Below are positions 29,367 to 39,476 of a stretch of 64,000 bases of DNA, one piece after another. This stretch comes from Hyphomicrobiales bacterium (GTDB lineage Bacteria > Pseudomonadota > Alphaproteobacteria > Rhizobiales > Xanthobacteraceae), in assembly GCA_017305715.1 (NCBI GenBank), contig JAFKKG010000014.1, forward strand, positions 215,114 through 279,113, given 5' to 3'. The first letter of the stretch is position 1. Each line of letters begins with the position of its first letter. The notes below the pieces were generated by a model. It searched no databases. It had not been told where the DNA came from and worked only from the letters and a program-made list of their open reading frames with translations. Both the position numbers and the translations under genes were made by a program.

Positions 29367-30594
29367 TGCCTGATAACTTTTCTGAAGGAGTAATGTTTCT
29401 GTGGAATCGCCTTGCAGGTTTCCTGCCAGCAGGGGGGCTGCAAGGCGCGACCTCAAACGGGGCTCCGCTCCGGACATAGATCAACCGCTCGGCACGAACG
29501 CCGCTGGTCAGATTTTCCGTTGGAGAAGAGAATTTTCCCGGAGGTCAGCGCGTACTCGACGGTCCGTCCGGAGTTTGCACCGAGGAGTGACTGGAAGTTA
29601 CCGATACGGTCTCGTGTAAAATTCGCAAGTTGAATGCCGCGATGATTCCGTAAAGCATAGTTCCTCCCCCTCTCGTCGCGAAAAGCGCGCGGCGAGTTGT
29701 CATGTCGCAAGTGTTTTCAAACTCAGTCTGCCGCCACCGAACATCGAATGTCCGGCATTGCCGCCGCGTTAACCTCAGTCTGTCGTCACCAACACGTTCA
29801 CGAGCTACGCGTTCCCAGTCGCTGCGGTCGTCAAAGCCTGCCTTATTCCCCTAGTCGCCGACACGCGAAAAACGCACGCCACGCCTGAGAAATTTAGACA
29901 CAGAACCACCGTCCCCATACTGCTATGAGTTACCAACTTAGCATCGCTTGGAAAGCGTCACTAACGCGCACACCGCCGCCGATTTGCACGTCCGCCCTTG
30001 GGTCTCAAACCGCGCTGATCTGGAGAGCCGTGGGCGTCGCGAACGACACTAGATGTACACCAAGCGGAAGTTCTGACAATCCGTGAATCGACGTGGTGGA
30101 GCGAGTCTTCCGTTGTGTTGCAGCACTGCAATTGTGACAGTCGAAAGCAAGTTTCTGGATTCGTGAACAGATTCGCGCGCGCAAGATCATCGTGACAATT
30201 TTGGATGCGCTCGCAAAAATTTTTAAGAAACCGTTACAATCGCGTAGCCGCGGACGGCTTTTCAAACCGCTTGATCTCGCTATGGGGATAAGTGATTAGC
30301 GAAACGAAGTTTTTCGCGATTGTTTTTTAGGGTAGCTCTCGCGGGGCTTTCGCGGACCAGGAAACCGGAGTCTCTCCAAATTATGCGTGGTCTAAATCAT
30401 TCGCGGCAAAAAAAATCCGCCGATCCTGCGTCGGCGCACGGCACTGCCGTTGCAACAAACCGTACCGCGTAGAATTACGGGGCGCAGGAAATATGACACG
30501 CGTTCAGCTGTGCAGCAACGAGACAGTTGAAACCGGGAAAAAGAAAAAGCCCGGCGGGGCCGGGCTTTCTTGACGAATATTTTTTACCGTCAGC
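29367..30594. promoter_or_regulatory. dnaA upstream region between dnaA and rpsT
   Basis: A 1.2-kb gene-free interval, clearly less GC-rich than its surroundings from about 30040 on. It must contain the dnaA promoter, read leftward. It shows four GANTC sites within 90 bases (30085, 30103, 30158, 30170) and others at 29644 and 30368. An imperfect 22-base direct repeat starting CTCAGTCTG occurs at 29722 and 29774. One 8-of-9 match to a DnaA box (TGGGGATAA, 30283-30291) is present. No cluster of good DnaA boxes was seen, so I do not call an origin. The rpsT terminator lies at its right end. Confidence 0.55.
30546..30568 (-). terminator. Rho-independent terminator of rpsT
   Basis: A perfect 10-base stem, AAAGCCCGGC (30546-30555) with GCCGGGCTTT (30559-30568), with a 3-base loop. 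Read leftward the stem is followed by a T-rich run. It lies 26 bases beyond the rpsT stop codon. Confidence 0.9.
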
Positions 30595-30861
30595 TCACTT
30601 CGCAAGCTTGGCGATCTGGTGGGCCAGGCGTGACACCTTCCGGCTCGCGTTGTTCTTGTGAATGATATTGCGCTGGGCAGCTTGCATCAGTTCCGGTTCC
30701 GCGCGTGCCATCGCCTTCAACGCTGCATCGCGGTCGCCACTCTTGATGGCTTCCTCGACGGTGCGAACCGCACCGCGCATCTGGGTGCGGCGCGACTTGT
30801 TGATGATGGTGCGACGGGCAATCTTGCGGGTCGCCTTTTTGGCGGAAGTAGTATTGGCCAT
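30595..30861 (-). CDS. rpsT: 30S ribosomal protein S20
   Basis: An 88-residue, very basic, Ala/Lys/Arg-rich helical protein. It begins [17 protein letters not shown], has the family middle [20 protein letters not shown] and ends with [18 protein letters not shown]20 binds 16S rRNA early in assembly of the small subunit. Its position next to dnaA is known from other alphaproteobacteria. A strong terminator follows it. Confidence 0.97.
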   Translation of the reverse strand: MANTTSAKKATRKIARRTIINKSRRTQMRGAVRTVEEAIKSGDRDAALKAMARAEPELMQAAQRNIIHKNNASRKVSRLAHQIAKLAK

Positions 30862-31216
30862 GTTCTCAACTATCCTTCGGCTGTCATCGCTCGGGTGGTC
30901 GGGCTCGAGCGCGCCGGCCGTTCAAATTGCGTGATCGACATTGGTGTGTTTCAGGATGTTCTTGAGGGTGCCATGCGAGGGCGCCAAAATGCTCCCACCG
31001 CGGCCCTGCTCAAAGAACAGCGGCGGCAGGATTGCGCCCGCCGCCATTGGGGGTCTTATAGAGGGCGCGTTGTGCACCGTCAACGCTTTCCAGCCCCGCC
31101 AAAAATGCCCGAATCCGGCCGGAAATGGCGCATAAGGTGCTGATGAGGTTGAATTTATCAAGCGCGCCCGCTATTGGGCGGGCGGCCTTTCGGGCCCGAC
31201 AGATATAAGGTGACGC
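30862..31216. other. rpsT leader and intergenic region
   Basis: These 355 bases carry the leader of rpsT (leftward) and the promoter of the small membrane protein (rightward). Short open frames exist on both strands, but none has a ribosome site plus recognisable features. I see no RNA gene here. Confidence 0.4.
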
Positions 31217-31534
31217 ATGATCCGCGGTTTCTTCCGGCTTATTGGCCTGCTGCTCCTGGCCGGCGGATTCGTCTTCATGGTTTATGACGGCGCGCGGTTC
31301 GTGGCCGACCAGACCCTGCGTTTCACCCGGTTCGGGCAGTTCTGGAACGACATCCATCAGTCCAGCCAACTGGCCTTCCGTAATGCGGTGGAGGGCGCGG
31401 CGCCGTGGCTCTGGAGCAGCGTCATCAGGGTCCTGCTGGACCAGCCGGTCTTCGCGGTGCTGGGCGTGCTCGGCATTCTCCTGATGATCGTGTTCCGGCC
31501 GAGCAAGCCGTTGATCGGCTATGCGCGGGACTGA
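31217..31534 (+). CDS. Small membrane protein of unknown function (105 aa)
   Basis: A 105-residue protein with two likely membrane helices, residues 5-24 ([20 protein letters not shown]) and about 75-95 ([16 protein letters not shown]). The loop between them is Trp/Arg-containing and probably lies in the periplasm. An AAGGTG ribosome site precedes the ATG. I do not recognise a function. It is followed by msrA at 134 bases on the same strand. Confidence 0.75.
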   Translation: MIRGFFRLIGLLLLAGGFVFMVYDGARFVADQTLRFTRFGQFWNDIHQSSQLAFRNAVEGAAPWLWSSVIRVLLDQPVFAVLGVLGILLMIVFRPSKPLIGYARD

Positions 31535-31668
31535 CGGGCCCGGTCAAACCCGGCCGGCGTAACGGGCCTGCGGCAACTGGCGTAAAGCGCTATATACGTA
31601 AAGCCCCGTATAGAAGTCAGCTGGCCGCCGCCGTTGACCGTCGGCCGATGTCCGCCTGGAGGATATCC

Positions 31669-32328
31669 ATGTTGTTCATGCGCAAGACCACCGCGTTGCC
31701 GAGCGCCGCCGAAGCGTTGCCGGGGCGCGCCACGCCGATGCCGACCGCGACAACCCATTTCGTCAACGGCCGCAAGCTGCAGCCGCCTTATCCCGCCGGC
31801 CTCGAGCAGGCAGTGTTCGCGCTCGGCTGTTTCTGGGGCGCCGAGCGCAAGTTCTGGGAACTTGGCGAGGACATCTTTGTGACCGCCGTTGGCTACGCCG
31901 GCGGCCACACGCCCAACCCGACCTATGAAGAAGTTTGCTCGGGCCGCACCGGCCACACCGAAGTGGTGCTTGTGGTGTTCGATCCGAAAAAGATTTCCTT
32001 TGAGGCGCTGCTGAAGCGGTTCTGGGAAAATCACAACCCGACGCAGGGCATGCGCCAGGGCAATGATGTCGGCACCCAGTATCGCTCGGCGATCTACACA
32101 TCAGGCGAGGCGCAACGCAAAGCCGCCGATGCATCGAAGGCGATCTACCAGAAGGCGCTGTCGGCAAAAGGCCTCGGCGCCATCACCACCGAGATCGCGC
32201 CGTCCGGCGATTTCTATTTTGCCGAAGACTATCATCAGCAATATCTCGCCAAGAATCCGGCCGGCTATTGCGGCTTGGGCGGCACCGGCGTGTCCTGCCC
32301 GATCGGCACCGGCGTCAGCGCCGCTTAG
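31669..32328 (+). CDS. msrA: Peptide methionine (S)-S-oxide reductase
   Basis: A 219-residue MsrA that reduces methionine S-sulfoxide in proteins. The catalytic C54 is in GCFWGAE. The recycling Cys residues are in the C-terminal [13 protein letters not shown] segment. The stretch [11 protein letters not shown] is a family hallmark. No signal peptide is evident, so it is likely cytoplasmic. The ATG at 31669 is preceded by GGAGGA, which fixes the start. No msrB domain is fused or adjacent. Confidence 0.96.
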   Translation: MLFMRKTTALPSAAEALPGRATPMPTATTHFVNGRKLQPPYPAGLEQAVFALGCFWGAERKFWELGEDIFVTAVGYAGGHTPNPTYEEVCSGRTGHTEVVLVVFDPKKISFEALLKRFWENHNPTQGMRQGNDVGTQYRSAIYTSGEAQRKAADASKAIYQKALSAKGLGAITTEIAPSGDFYFAEDYHQQYLAKNPAGYCGLGGTGVSCPIGTGVSAA

Positions 32329-32394
32329 TAGGACCCTAAAAAACGCTTTGTTAACCATAACCGGTGCATGACTGGAGCTGTCTCGCTTTGAGGG

Positions 32395-33135
32395 ATGGCT
32401 CCGGTGCGGGTTGCGCGCGCGTTTCGATTTTCGATCATGGCGATCATGACCGCGCTGGCTCTGTCGGGGTGCATGCGAACCACTGGCCCCGTCGCGATCG
32501 CCCCGCAAGGTGATCTCGACGCCATGACCTATGGCGCGGTGCCGGTCGCCGCCATGGACAATAGCGGCGGCGACACCATCGGCGTGCCGCGTCCCGTTTA
32601 TGCGCCGGCGCCCGCGGTGGCCGCGGCACCTGTGGTCGCTGCACCCCTCGCCTATGCCGAACCGGTCCGATACGACACTTCCTATCATCTCGATGCCGGC
32701 GACAAGCTGCGCGTCCTGGTCTACGGCCAGGAAGGCTTGACCAATACCTATGCGATCGATGCCGGCGGCGCGATCACGATGCCGCTGATCGGCTCGGTGC
32801 GGGCGCGCGGCCGCACGCCCGCGGGCCTCGCTGCCGAGATCGCGGCCAAACTGCGCGCCGGCTTCATCCGCGATCCCTCGGTCGCGGTCGAGATCGAAGC
32901 CTACCGGCCGTTCTTCATCCTCGGCGAAGTGGCGGCACCCGGACAATATCCCTACGTCCCCAACATGACCGTCGAGAGCGCGGTCGCGATTGCCGGAGGC
33001 TTTTCGCCGCGGGCACGCCGCGACCGCGTGACGGTGACACACACCGATGGTTCCGGGACCGGACGCTATGTGGTGCCTCCCGGCACATCGATCAGCCCCG
33101 GTGATACGGTGCTGGTCGGCGAGCGCTGGTTTTAG
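32395..33135 (+). CDS. Polysaccharide export lipoprotein (Wza-like)
   Basis: A 246-residue protein with a lipoprotein signal. The lipobox LSGC ends at C26. A low-complexity Ala/Pro/Val linker follows (about 55-85), then the polysaccharide export domain YHLDAGDKLRVLVYGQEGLTNTYAIDAGGAITMPLIG, and a SLBB-like domain with FFILGEVAAPGQYPYVPNMTVESAVAIAGG. It probably forms or contacts an outer-membrane channel for exported polysaccharide. No glycosyltransferase or Wzc gene is adjacent, which is unusual for a classical capsule locus. Confidence 0.9.
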   Translation: MAPVRVARAFRFSIMAIMTALALSGCMRTTGPVAIAPQGDLDAMTYGAVPVAAMDNSGGDTIGVPRPVYAPAPAVAAAPVVAAPLAYAEPVRYDTSYHLDAGDKLRVLVYGQEGLTNTYAIDAGGAITMPLIGSVRARGRTPAGLAAEIAAKLRAGFIRDPSVAVEIEAYRPFFILGEVAAPGQYPYVPNMTVESAVAIAGGFSPRARRDRVTVTHTDGSGTGRYVVPPGTSISPGDTVLVGERWF

Positions 33136-33284
33136 AATTTTCTGTTCGTCATTCCGTGCGGCGGCATTGTCGCTGTGGTGAATCAGCGCATTCGGCGTCA
33201 AGGGCCGGATGGAAACTTGCCTCGCGCAGGCCGGCGGCCTATGCCGCGACGAACCCGATCCATCAAACTCAGCCTGGAGAAAAG

Positions 33285-34292
33285 ATGAGCATTCGTCTGC
33301 CAATCAAGTTCGCACGCGCCGCCGTTTCAGCCGCCATGCTGGCGGGGCTTGCCATGACGGTGGTGTGCGCTTCTGCGGATCGGGTGGCGGCGCAATCTTA
33401 TCCGGACCGGCGAATAACCTTCGTCGTGCCCTATCCTGCCGGCGGCGCCACCGACGTGTCGGCGCGGCTGCTGGCCAGCAAATTGTCGGAGGCGTGGAAG
33501 CAAACCGTCGTCGTCGAAAACAAGTCGGGCGGCGGCGGCGTGGTGGGCAATGATTACGTCGCCAAGGCGGCGCCCGATGGCTACACGGTGCTGGTCGCCA
33601 TCACCCAGATCATCCAGGCGCCGAGCCTGATTGCAAAGCTGCCCTACGATGTCTTCAAGGATCTCGCGCCGGTGACCCAGGTCGGGCTGTCGACGGTGGT
33701 GCTGGTGGTGCCCAAGGCGCAGCCGATCAAGTCGGTCAAGGAACTGATCGATCACGCCAAGGCGAACCCCGGCAAGGTGCCGTACGGTTCGTTCGGCAAT
33801 GCGACGACCTCGCATCTCTACGGCGAACTGCTGAAGAAGAATGCGGGCATCGAGATGACCCACATTCCTTATCGCGGCGCTGCCCCGCTGCTGAACGATC
33901 TGCTCAACAACACGGTGACGGCAGGGTTCATCGATCTGACGACGGGCGGCGCCCAGATCGCCGCGGGCAAGATCAGGGCGCTGGCGGTCGGCGGCGAGAA
34001 GCGCAGGACCCAATTGCCCGACGTGCCGACGCTGGCCGAACTCGGCTTCCCCGGCTTTGAGGCCGAGGGCTGGGTCGGTGTTTTCGTGCCTGCGGGTACG
34101 CCCAAGGACATCGTCACGAAGCTGTCCGCGGAACTGGCCCGCATCATCGCCTCCCCCGAAGGGATCGCAGGGCTCGAGGCGGTCAGTCTCATGCCGGTTG
34201 GCGGAACGGCCGAAGCGTTCGAAGCCGCCCTGCGCCGCGACACCGCGCGCTGGGCGGATGTCGTAAAGGCCACCGGCGTCAAGAGCGAGTGA
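33285..34292 (+). CDS. Tripartite tricarboxylate transporter substrate-binding protein (Bug family)
   Basis: A 335-residue periplasmic binding protein. The signal peptide covers about 1-37 (hydrophobic SAAMLAGLAMTVVCA, cleavage near VAAQS). The mature part starts YPDRRITFVVPYPAGGATDVSARLLA, the Bug family signature, and includes VVENKSGGGGVVGNDYVAKAAPDGYT. These receptors bind small carboxylates. The membrane genes tctA and tctB are not next to it, as is common for orphan Bug proteins. A GGAGA site precedes the ATG at 33285. Confidence 0.93.
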   Translation: MSIRLPIKFARAAVSAAMLAGLAMTVVCASADRVAAQSYPDRRITFVVPYPAGGATDVSARLLASKLSEAWKQTVVVENKSGGGGVVGNDYVAKAAPDGYTVLVAITQIIQAPSLIAKLPYDVFKDLAPVTQVGLSTVVLVVPKAQPIKSVKELIDHAKANPGKVPYGSFGNATTSHLYGELLKKNAGIEMTHIPYRGAAPLLNDLLNNTVTAGFIDLTTGGAQIAAGKIRALAVGGEKRRTQLPDVPTLAELGFPGFEAEGWVGVFVPAGTPKDIVTKLSAELARIIASPEGIAGLEAVSLMPVGGTAEAFEAALRRDTARWADVVKATGVKSE

Positions 34293-34296
34293 GCAT

Positions 34297-34421
34297 CGTC
34301 GCCCCGGCGAAGGGCCGGGGCCCATACGCCGCGGCCGATCGATGAGCACGCTGGCGTTAGAGAGCTTCCGCACCAACGAGCGCCGCGGAGTATGGGTTCC
34401 GGGTCAAGCCCGGGACGACAG
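34297..34421. repeat. Inverted pair of dispersed GTCGCCCCGGCGAAGG repeats
   Basis: One copy at about 34297-34334 (CCCCGGCGAAGGGCCGGGG then CCCATACGCCGCGG). The inverted copy lies at about 34383-34421 (CCGCGGAGTATGGGTTCCGGG through CCCGGGACGACAG). It fills the gap between two convergent genes. Confidence 0.75.
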
Positions 34422-34427
34422 CATTTG

Positions 34428-35099
34428 TTATTTCAAATGCTTGGCAAAGAAATCGAGGCTGCGCGGCCAGGCGATGTCGGCGCTGGTCTTGTCGTAGCTC
34501 GCCCGCTCGTCGCAATGAAAGCCGTGCTGCGCGCCGGGATAGACGAAGACCTCGACGTCGGGCCGCTTGGACTTGATGGTCTCGACGTCGGTCAAGGGAA
34601 TGCCGGCGTCCTTTTCGCCGAAATGCAACTGCGTCGGCACTTTCGGCTTGTCGTCGGCGAAGCGAACCACGGCGCCCCCGTAATAGCCGACCGCGGCCGA
34701 CAGGCCTGACAGTTTCGTCGCGGCGACGAAAGCGATGCTGCCGCCGAGGCAGAAGCCGATGATGCCGACCGGCCCGACGTTCCTGACCGCGTCGATCGCG
34801 GCCTGGGTGTCGAGCAGCATCGCGGCCCAATCCGGATTGGCGACGAATTTGCGCGCGTTGGCGACCTCATCCGGCGAATAGCCGGTCTGGAAGTTCGGTT
34901 CGATGCGATCGAAGATCGAGGGCGCGATCGCGACATAGCCGGCAGCCGCGAGCCGGTCGCAGACCGAGCGGATGTGGTGATTGACGCCAAAGATCTCCTG
35001 GATCACCACGATGGCCGCCTTGGGCGCGCCTGCGGGATCGGCGCGATAGCCGCCGAGTTTAAAACCGTCCGAAGCCGTCAGCTTGATATCCTGTCCCAC
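34428..35099 (-). CDS. Dienelactone hydrolase family protein
   Basis: A 223-residue alpha/beta hydrolase of the dienelactone hydrolase family. The nucleophile is C117 in GFCLGGS, as in true dienelactone hydrolases. E35 in IQEIFG and the His in GAQHGFHCDE complete the expected active site. The family hydrolyses dienelactones in chlorocatechol breakdown, but many members act on other lactones. No chlorocatechol genes are near. Start is the ATG at 35099. Confidence 0.9.
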   Translation of the reverse strand: MGQDIKLTASDGFKLGGYRADPAGAPKAAIVVIQEIFGVNHHIRSVCDRLAAAGYVAIAPSIFDRIEPNFQTGYSPDEVANARKFVANPDWAAMLLDTQAAIDAVRNVGPVGIIGFCLGGSIAFVAATKLSGLSAAVGYYGGAVVRFADDKPKVPTQLHFGEKDAGIPLTDVETIKSKRPDVEVFVYPGAQHGFHCDERASYDKTSADIAWPRSLDFFAKHLK

Positions 35100-35150
35100 G
35101 TTTCGATCCTTTTTGTTGCAGGGAGAAGTTTGTTGCGGTGGAGGCGGACG

Positions 35151-35495
35151 CTACTGCCACATCCAGTTGTGGCCCCAGTCGCCTTTCCACCCCGCCAGCC
35201 GGCCTTTGCGGAATTGCAGATAGAGGCGATGCTTGCTCGGAAACAATCCGCTGCCGCCGAGGTTCCGGAAGGTGAGGAAGATCTCGTCGCCCGGGCGGCC
35301 GCTGACATAATTCAGCGGAGTGCCCAGCGCGCGTTCGGCTGCTTGCGGATCCATGCCGAACACCAGCGGCGTATTGTTCGACAGGGTTTCGGTGAACGGC
35401 GGCGGGTAGGGGCCGCCGATCGGCGGCAGCTTTTGCGCATGCGCCGGCGCCGACACGCCGGCGACCAGCACCGCGATCGCGGCGAGCGCCCTCAT
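35151..35495 (-). CDS. Small secreted protein of unknown function (114 aa)
   Basis: A 114-residue protein with a clear signal peptide (residues 1-20, cleavage after VSAPAHA). The mature part is rich in Gly, Pro and aromatic residues and ends GWKGDWGHNWMWQ. I do not recognise the family. Its ATG overlaps the stop of the upstream hydrolase gene (ATGA), so it is probably co-expressed with that gene. It likely functions in the periplasm. Confidence 0.75.
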   Translation of the reverse strand: MRALAAIAVLVAGVSAPAHAQKLPPIGGPYPPPFTETLSNNTPLVFGMDPQAAERALGTPLNYVSGRPGDEIFLTFRNLGGSGLFPSKHRLYLQFRKGRLAGWKGDWGHNWMWQ

Positions 35496-36280
35496 GACGC
35501 GGCCCGCGTGGCGGCGTTGCCATCGAGGCCGTCCAGGAACGGCAGCACCGCCTCAATGAACGCCTGCGGCTGGTCGATATTGACGGCGTGACCGGCGGCG
35601 GGAATGACCACCTTCTGTGCGCCGGGAATTTTCGCCGCCATGTAGTCGGACGCCGCCAGGAACGGCGTGTCGTCGGCGCCGACCACGACCAGCGACGGCA
35701 CCTTGATGTCGGGCAGCGATTCGATCACGCGGGCATCGCGCTGGGTCAGCATGCCGCGCGCGGCCCGCGCCAGTCCCGAGGCATCGCGATGGGTGACGCC
35801 GGAACGCTCGCGGCTGGCGGATTTCAGAACCTCCAGGCCCTCGCGATCGAAACGGTCGCCGGTGTCGCGGGCGCGCTTGTTCCAGGCCTCGCGCGCATCG
35901 TCCTTCTTGAAGCCGGGGCCGGTGTCGATGATCAGGAGCGCCCGCACCCGATCCGGATGGCTGCGATAGAACGACAGCGACATGTAACCGCCGAGCGACA
36001 ACCCGCCGACGATGGCTTTGTCGGCACCGACCGCGTCGAGCAGGGCTGCCATATCGGCCACCGTCAACGCTTCGCTATAGGCCGCGGGATCGCCGGGATA
36101 GTCCGACTGGCCGTGGCCACGCATGTCCCACAACACGAGTTTGTGATGTTTTGACAAGGCCTCGATCTGGCCCTGCCACATGCCGGAGGTCGAGGAATAG
36201 CCGTGGGTCAAGAGCAGCGGCGGGCCGCTGCCGTGAACCTCGTAATGGATATTGACCCCGTCGCGGTTGATTTTCGGCAT
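35492..36280 (-). CDS. Alpha/beta fold hydrolase
   Basis: A 262-residue hydrolase. The nucleophile elbow is GLSLGG with S95. The oxyanion segment HGYSSTSGMW follows strand 3. A likely catalytic Asp lies in VVGADDTPF and the His in IPAAGHAVNIDQPQAF. It resembles 3-oxoadipate enol-lactonase and related C-C or ester hydrolases, so the substrate is open. The ATG at 36280 is preferred because MPKINRDGVNIHYEVHGSG is the usual family start. Coupled to the following small secreted protein gene. Confidence 0.87.
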   Translation of the reverse strand: MPKINRDGVNIHYEVHGSGPPLLLTHGYSSTSGMWQGQIEALSKHHKLVLWDMRGHGQSDYPGDPAAYSEALTVADMAALLDAVGADKAIVGGLSLGGYMSLSFYRSHPDRVRALLIIDTGPGFKKDDAREAWNKRARDTGDRFDREGLEVLKSASRERSGVTHRDASGLARAARGMLTQRDARVIESLPDIKVPSLVVVGADDTPFLAASDYMAAKIPGAQKVVIPAAGHAVNIDQPQAFIEAVLPFLDGLDGNAATRAAS

Positions 36281-36636
36281 TGCGATGTCCTGGCAAAATT
36301 CCTGGCGATGTCCCGGCGAACATAATGTGCAAGTGCGGTCCGGCCGCATCCTAACGCGATCCCTTCGCGATTGGGAAATGCGGAAATGCTGGACGGCGCC
36401 CGCGCCGGTGCATTTCGATGGCGCGCGCAAAGCAAGGACGTGTCCAAAAACTTGCCGCAGCGCACAACCAGTCATTTCAAAATTTTATTCTCTTCGAAGA
36501 ATTCCAAATTGCATTGCCTCTCATTCGGATCGGTATCATCCTGCGCGCAACTGACATCGACCCGGTGGGTGTCAGCCAATACCCGACAGTGAGCTGCCGC
36601 CGTAAGCGGCTTCAAACACCGGAAGGGGAAGCGCCA
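36281..36636. other. Divergent promoter region
   Basis: 356 bases between the hydrolase (minus) and the Fe-S subunit gene (plus). An AT-rich stretch at 36475-36500 is a plausible promoter site. I see no gene, repeat or clear operator. Confidence 0.4.
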
Positions 36637-37128
36637 ATGCCTAATCTGACTATCAACGGACGGAGTATGCCCGTCGAGGCGGCCAACGACACGCCGCTGC
36701 TCTGGGTCATCCGCGAGCAATTGCAGATGACCGGGACGAAATTCGGTTGCGGTGCCGGCCTGTGTGGCGCGTGCACGGTTCACGTCAATGGCGAAGCCGT
36801 CAGATCCTGCCAGACCTCGGTCAGCGACGCCGTCGGCAAGAAGATCACCACCATCGAAGGCCTCAGCGCCAAGGGCGATCATCCCCTGCAGAAGGCCTGG
36901 ATCGCCGAGCAGGTTCCGCAATGCGGCTACTGCCAGTCCGGCCAGATCATGCAGGCGGCATCCCTGCTGTCGAAGAATTCCAACCCGACCAAGGAAGAAG
37001 TGGTTGCGCATATGGACGGCAATCTGTGCCGCTGCATGACCTATTCCCGCATCCAGAAAGCGATTCTGCGCGCCGCCGCCGACATGCGCACCGCGTCCAA
37101 CGCCGGCACCGAGCGGAGGCCCACATGA
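36637..37128 (+). CDS. (2Fe-2S)-binding subunit of a molybdenum dehydrogenase (IorA-like)
   Basis: A 163-residue small subunit of the xanthine-oxidase family. The N-terminal plant-type cluster Cys set is in [17 protein letters not shown] with a fourth Cys in RSCQTS. The C-terminal cluster has [13 protein letters not shown] and [13 protein letters not shown]. It passes electrons from the molybdenum subunit. Its stop overlaps the ATG of that subunit gene. The layout without a separate FAD subunit matches the isoquinoline 1-oxidoreductase type, and the electron acceptor is probably a cytochrome. AAGGGGAA precedes the ATG. Confidence 0.93.
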   Translation: MPNLTINGRSMPVEAANDTPLLWVIREQLQMTGTKFGCGAGLCGACTVHVNGEAVRSCQTSVSDAVGKKITTIEGLSAKGDHPLQKAWIAEQVPQCGYCQSGQIMQAASLLSKNSNPTKEEVVAHMDGNLCRCMTYSRIQKAILRAAADMRTASNAGTERRPT

Positions 37129-39416
37129 ACAAGCACGTGAAAAACCCATCCGCCGTATCAGCCGATCTCAGCCGCCGCTCGTTCCTGGTCGGCACTGCCG
37201 CCGCCGGCCTCGCGCTCGGCTATTCCGCTGTTCCGAGTCTCCTCGGCGCCGATCAGGCGCTCGCGGCGCCAGCCAATTTCGATCCCAGCGTCTGGTATTC
37301 GATCGGGCCGGATGGCCTGGTCACGGTGACCTGCGGCAAGGCCGATATGGGCCAGCACATCGCCTCCACCATGGCGCAGATCGTCTGCGAAGAACTCGGC
37401 TCGAACTGGAAGGACATGCGGGTTCAGCTCGCCTCCAACGATCCGAAGTTCAACGATCCCGTGCTCGGCGCGCAGATCACCGGCGGCAGCTGGTCGACGA
37501 TGATGAATTTCGACGCGATGAGCCGCGCGGGTGCCGCGGGGCGGATCGCGCTGACGGAAGCTGCGGCCGCCTCGATGGGCGTTCCTGCCGGCGAACTGGT
37601 GGTGCGCAATTCGACCGTCTCGCATCCGAAGTCGAAGAAACAGATGAGCTTTGCCGACATCGTCAAGAGCGGCAAGATCACCAAAACCTTCACGCCGGAC
37701 GAACTCAAGGCGATCAAGCTCAAGACGCCGGATCAATACACCATGGTCGGCGTTTCGGTACCGCAGCTCGACATCCCGCCGAAGACCAACGGCGCAGCCA
37801 AATACGGCATCGACGTCATGCTGCCGGGCATGGTCTACGGCAAGGTGGTCACGCCGCCGGTGCGCTACGGCGCCACCGTGAAGGCGGTCGACGACAGCGC
37901 GGCCAAGAAAGTGCCGGGCTTCATCAAGGCCGTCACGCTCGACGACAAGACCGGCAGCACCACCGGCTGGGTGGTGGCGGTGGCCAACACCTATGCCAAC
38001 GCCCGCAAGGCGGCGGACGCGTTGCAGATCACCTATGACGGCGGTCCGAACGCCAAACTGTCGAGCGAGTCGCTGCTGGCTGAAGCCAAACGGCTGCAGG
38101 CGCTGGATGATTCCGGACAGTTCTTCGTCAAGGACGGCGATACCGCGGCCGCGTTCGGAACGGCGGCCAAGGTGATGGAGGCGGAATACACCACCAGCAT
38201 CAACATCCACGCGCCGCTCGAGCCGATGAACGCGACGGCGCAATTGCAGGGCGACATCTGGCACATCTATTCCGGCAACCAGTTCGCGACGCGCTCCGGC
38301 GCGATCGCGGCGGGCGCGGCCGGGGTCGATCCCAAATTCGTCGTGATGCACCAGATGTGGCTGGGCGGCGGTTTCGGCCGGCGCCTCGACGCCGACATGA
38401 TGGTGCCCGCGGTGCAGGCGGCGAAAGCCGTCGGCAAGCCGGTCAAGGTGATCTATTCCCGCGAAAACGACATGACCATGGACTATTCGCGGCCGCTGAC
38501 CTTCCAGAAGGTCAAGGCGGGCCTCGACGCCGACGGCAACCTGATCGCGCTCAATCATGACGTGGTCAGTGCGTGGCCGACGCAACGCTGGGGCATCCCG
38601 GATTTCCTGTCGCCTTCGGTCGACAAGAAAGGCCCGCTGGATGCCTTCACGGTCAACGGCGCGGACTTCTTCTATTCCGTGCCCAATCACAATGTCCGTG
38701 CCATCAAGAACGAGATGGCGCACAACGCCACCCCGTCGGGACAGTTGCGGTCGGTCGCGCCGGGCTGGACCTTCTGGGCGGTCGAAAGCATGATCGACGA
38801 AATCGCCAACGCCGCCGGCAAGGATCCCGCGCTGTACCGGATCGCCTTGCTCGACGGCAAGGGCAAGAACGACGGTGGTGCGCAACGCCTGCGCAACACG
38901 TTGCTGGCGGCAATGGGCCTGGCCGGTTACGGCTCGACCAAACTCCCCAAGGGAGAAGGCATGGGGGTGGCCTGCGTGTCGTCGCAGGAACGGGCGACCG
39001 CAAGCTGGACCGCCTGCGTGGCCCATGTCGCGGTGGCGCCTTCCGGCGAGGTCAAGGTAAAGAAACTGACTGTTGCCACCGACGTCGGCATGCAGGTGCA
39101 TCCCGACAACATCCGCGCCCAGGTCGAGGGCGCGGCGCTGTGGGGCCTTTCGCTCGCGCTGTATGAGAAGGCGACGCTGAAGGACGGCGGTATCGAACAG
39201 ACCAATTTCGATACCTACACCCCGCTGCGCATGAGCCAGGTGCCTGAGGTCGCCGTCAGCGTCATCGCCAATGGCGAAAAACCGACCGGCGTCGGCGAGC
39301 CCGCGGTGACGGTGATCGCGCCAGCATTGGGCAACGCCATCTTCAACGCCTGCGGCGCCCGCATCCGCGCGTTGCCGATCACGGCGGAAGCCGTGAAGGC
39401 GAACATGAAGGCGTAA
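37125..39416 (+). CDS. Molybdopterin-binding catalytic subunit, xanthine dehydrogenase family (IorB-like)
   Basis: A 763-residue large subunit. A Tat signal is visible: [17 protein letters not shown] near residues 15-32, so the folded complex is probably exported to the periplasm or membrane face. Family segments are [29 protein letters not shown] and the late [18 protein letters not shown] with a Glu that fits the catalytic base of this family. Relatives oxidise N-heterocycles or aldehydes. The substrate here is unknown. It is translationally coupled to the Fe-S subunit and followed by a strong terminator. Confidence 0.93.
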   Translation: MNKHVKNPSAVSADLSRRSFLVGTAAAGLALGYSAVPSLLGADQALAAPANFDPSVWYSIGPDGLVTVTCGKADMGQHIASTMAQIVCEELGSNWKDMRVQLASNDPKFNDPVLGAQITGGSWSTMMNFDAMSRAGAAGRIALTEAAAASMGVPAGELVVRNSTVSHPKSKKQMSFADIVKSGKITKTFTPDELKAIKLKTPDQYTMVGVSVPQLDIPPKTNGAAKYGIDVMLPGMVYGKVVTPPVRYGATVKAVDDSAAKKVPGFIKAVTLDDKTGSTTGWVVAVANTYANARKAADALQITYDGGPNAKLSSESLLAEAKRLQALDDSGQFFVKDGDTAAAFGTAAKVMEAEYTTSINIHAPLEPMNATAQLQGDIWHIYSGNQFATRSGAIAAGAAGVDPKFVVMHQMWLGGGFGRRLDADMMVPAVQAAKAVGKPVKVIYSRENDMTMDYSRPLTFQKVKAGLDADGNLIALNHDVVSAWPTQRWGIPDFLSPSVDKKGPLDAFTVNGADFFYSVPNHNVRAIKNEMAHNATPSGQLRSVAPGWTFWAVESMIDEIANAAGKDPALYRIALLDGKGKNDGGAQRLRNTLLAAMGLAGYGSTKLPKGEGMGVACVSSQERATASWTACVAHVAVAPSGEVKVKKLTVATDVGMQVHPDNIRAQVEGAALWGLSLALYEKATLKDGGIEQTNFDTYTPLRMSQVPEVAVSVIANGEKPTGVGEPAVTVIAPALGNAIFNACGARIRALPITAEAVKANMKA

Positions 39417-39443
39417 GGGCGTTCGCGTTACGCGATAATGACG

Positions 39444-39476
39444 ATCCGCCGGAGATTTTCTCCGGCGGATTTTTTT
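39444..39476 (+). terminator. Rho-independent terminator after the molybdenum dehydrogenase operon
   Basis: A perfect 12-base stem, ATCCGCCGGAGA (39444-39455) with TCTCCGGCGGAT (39459-39470), then seven T residues. Confidence 0.93.

Noticed and set aside
29367-30594. Chromosome origin (oriC) next to dnaA
   Set aside because: The region is AT-richer and gene-free, but I found only one near match to a DnaA box and no cluster. In several alphaproteobacteria the origin lies elsewhere. A GC-skew plot and DnaA-box scan of the whole genome would decide.
30862-31216. Small genes or an RNA gene upstream of rpsT
   Set aside because: Open frames here have no ribosome site or conserved features, and no stable RNA structure was recognised by eye.
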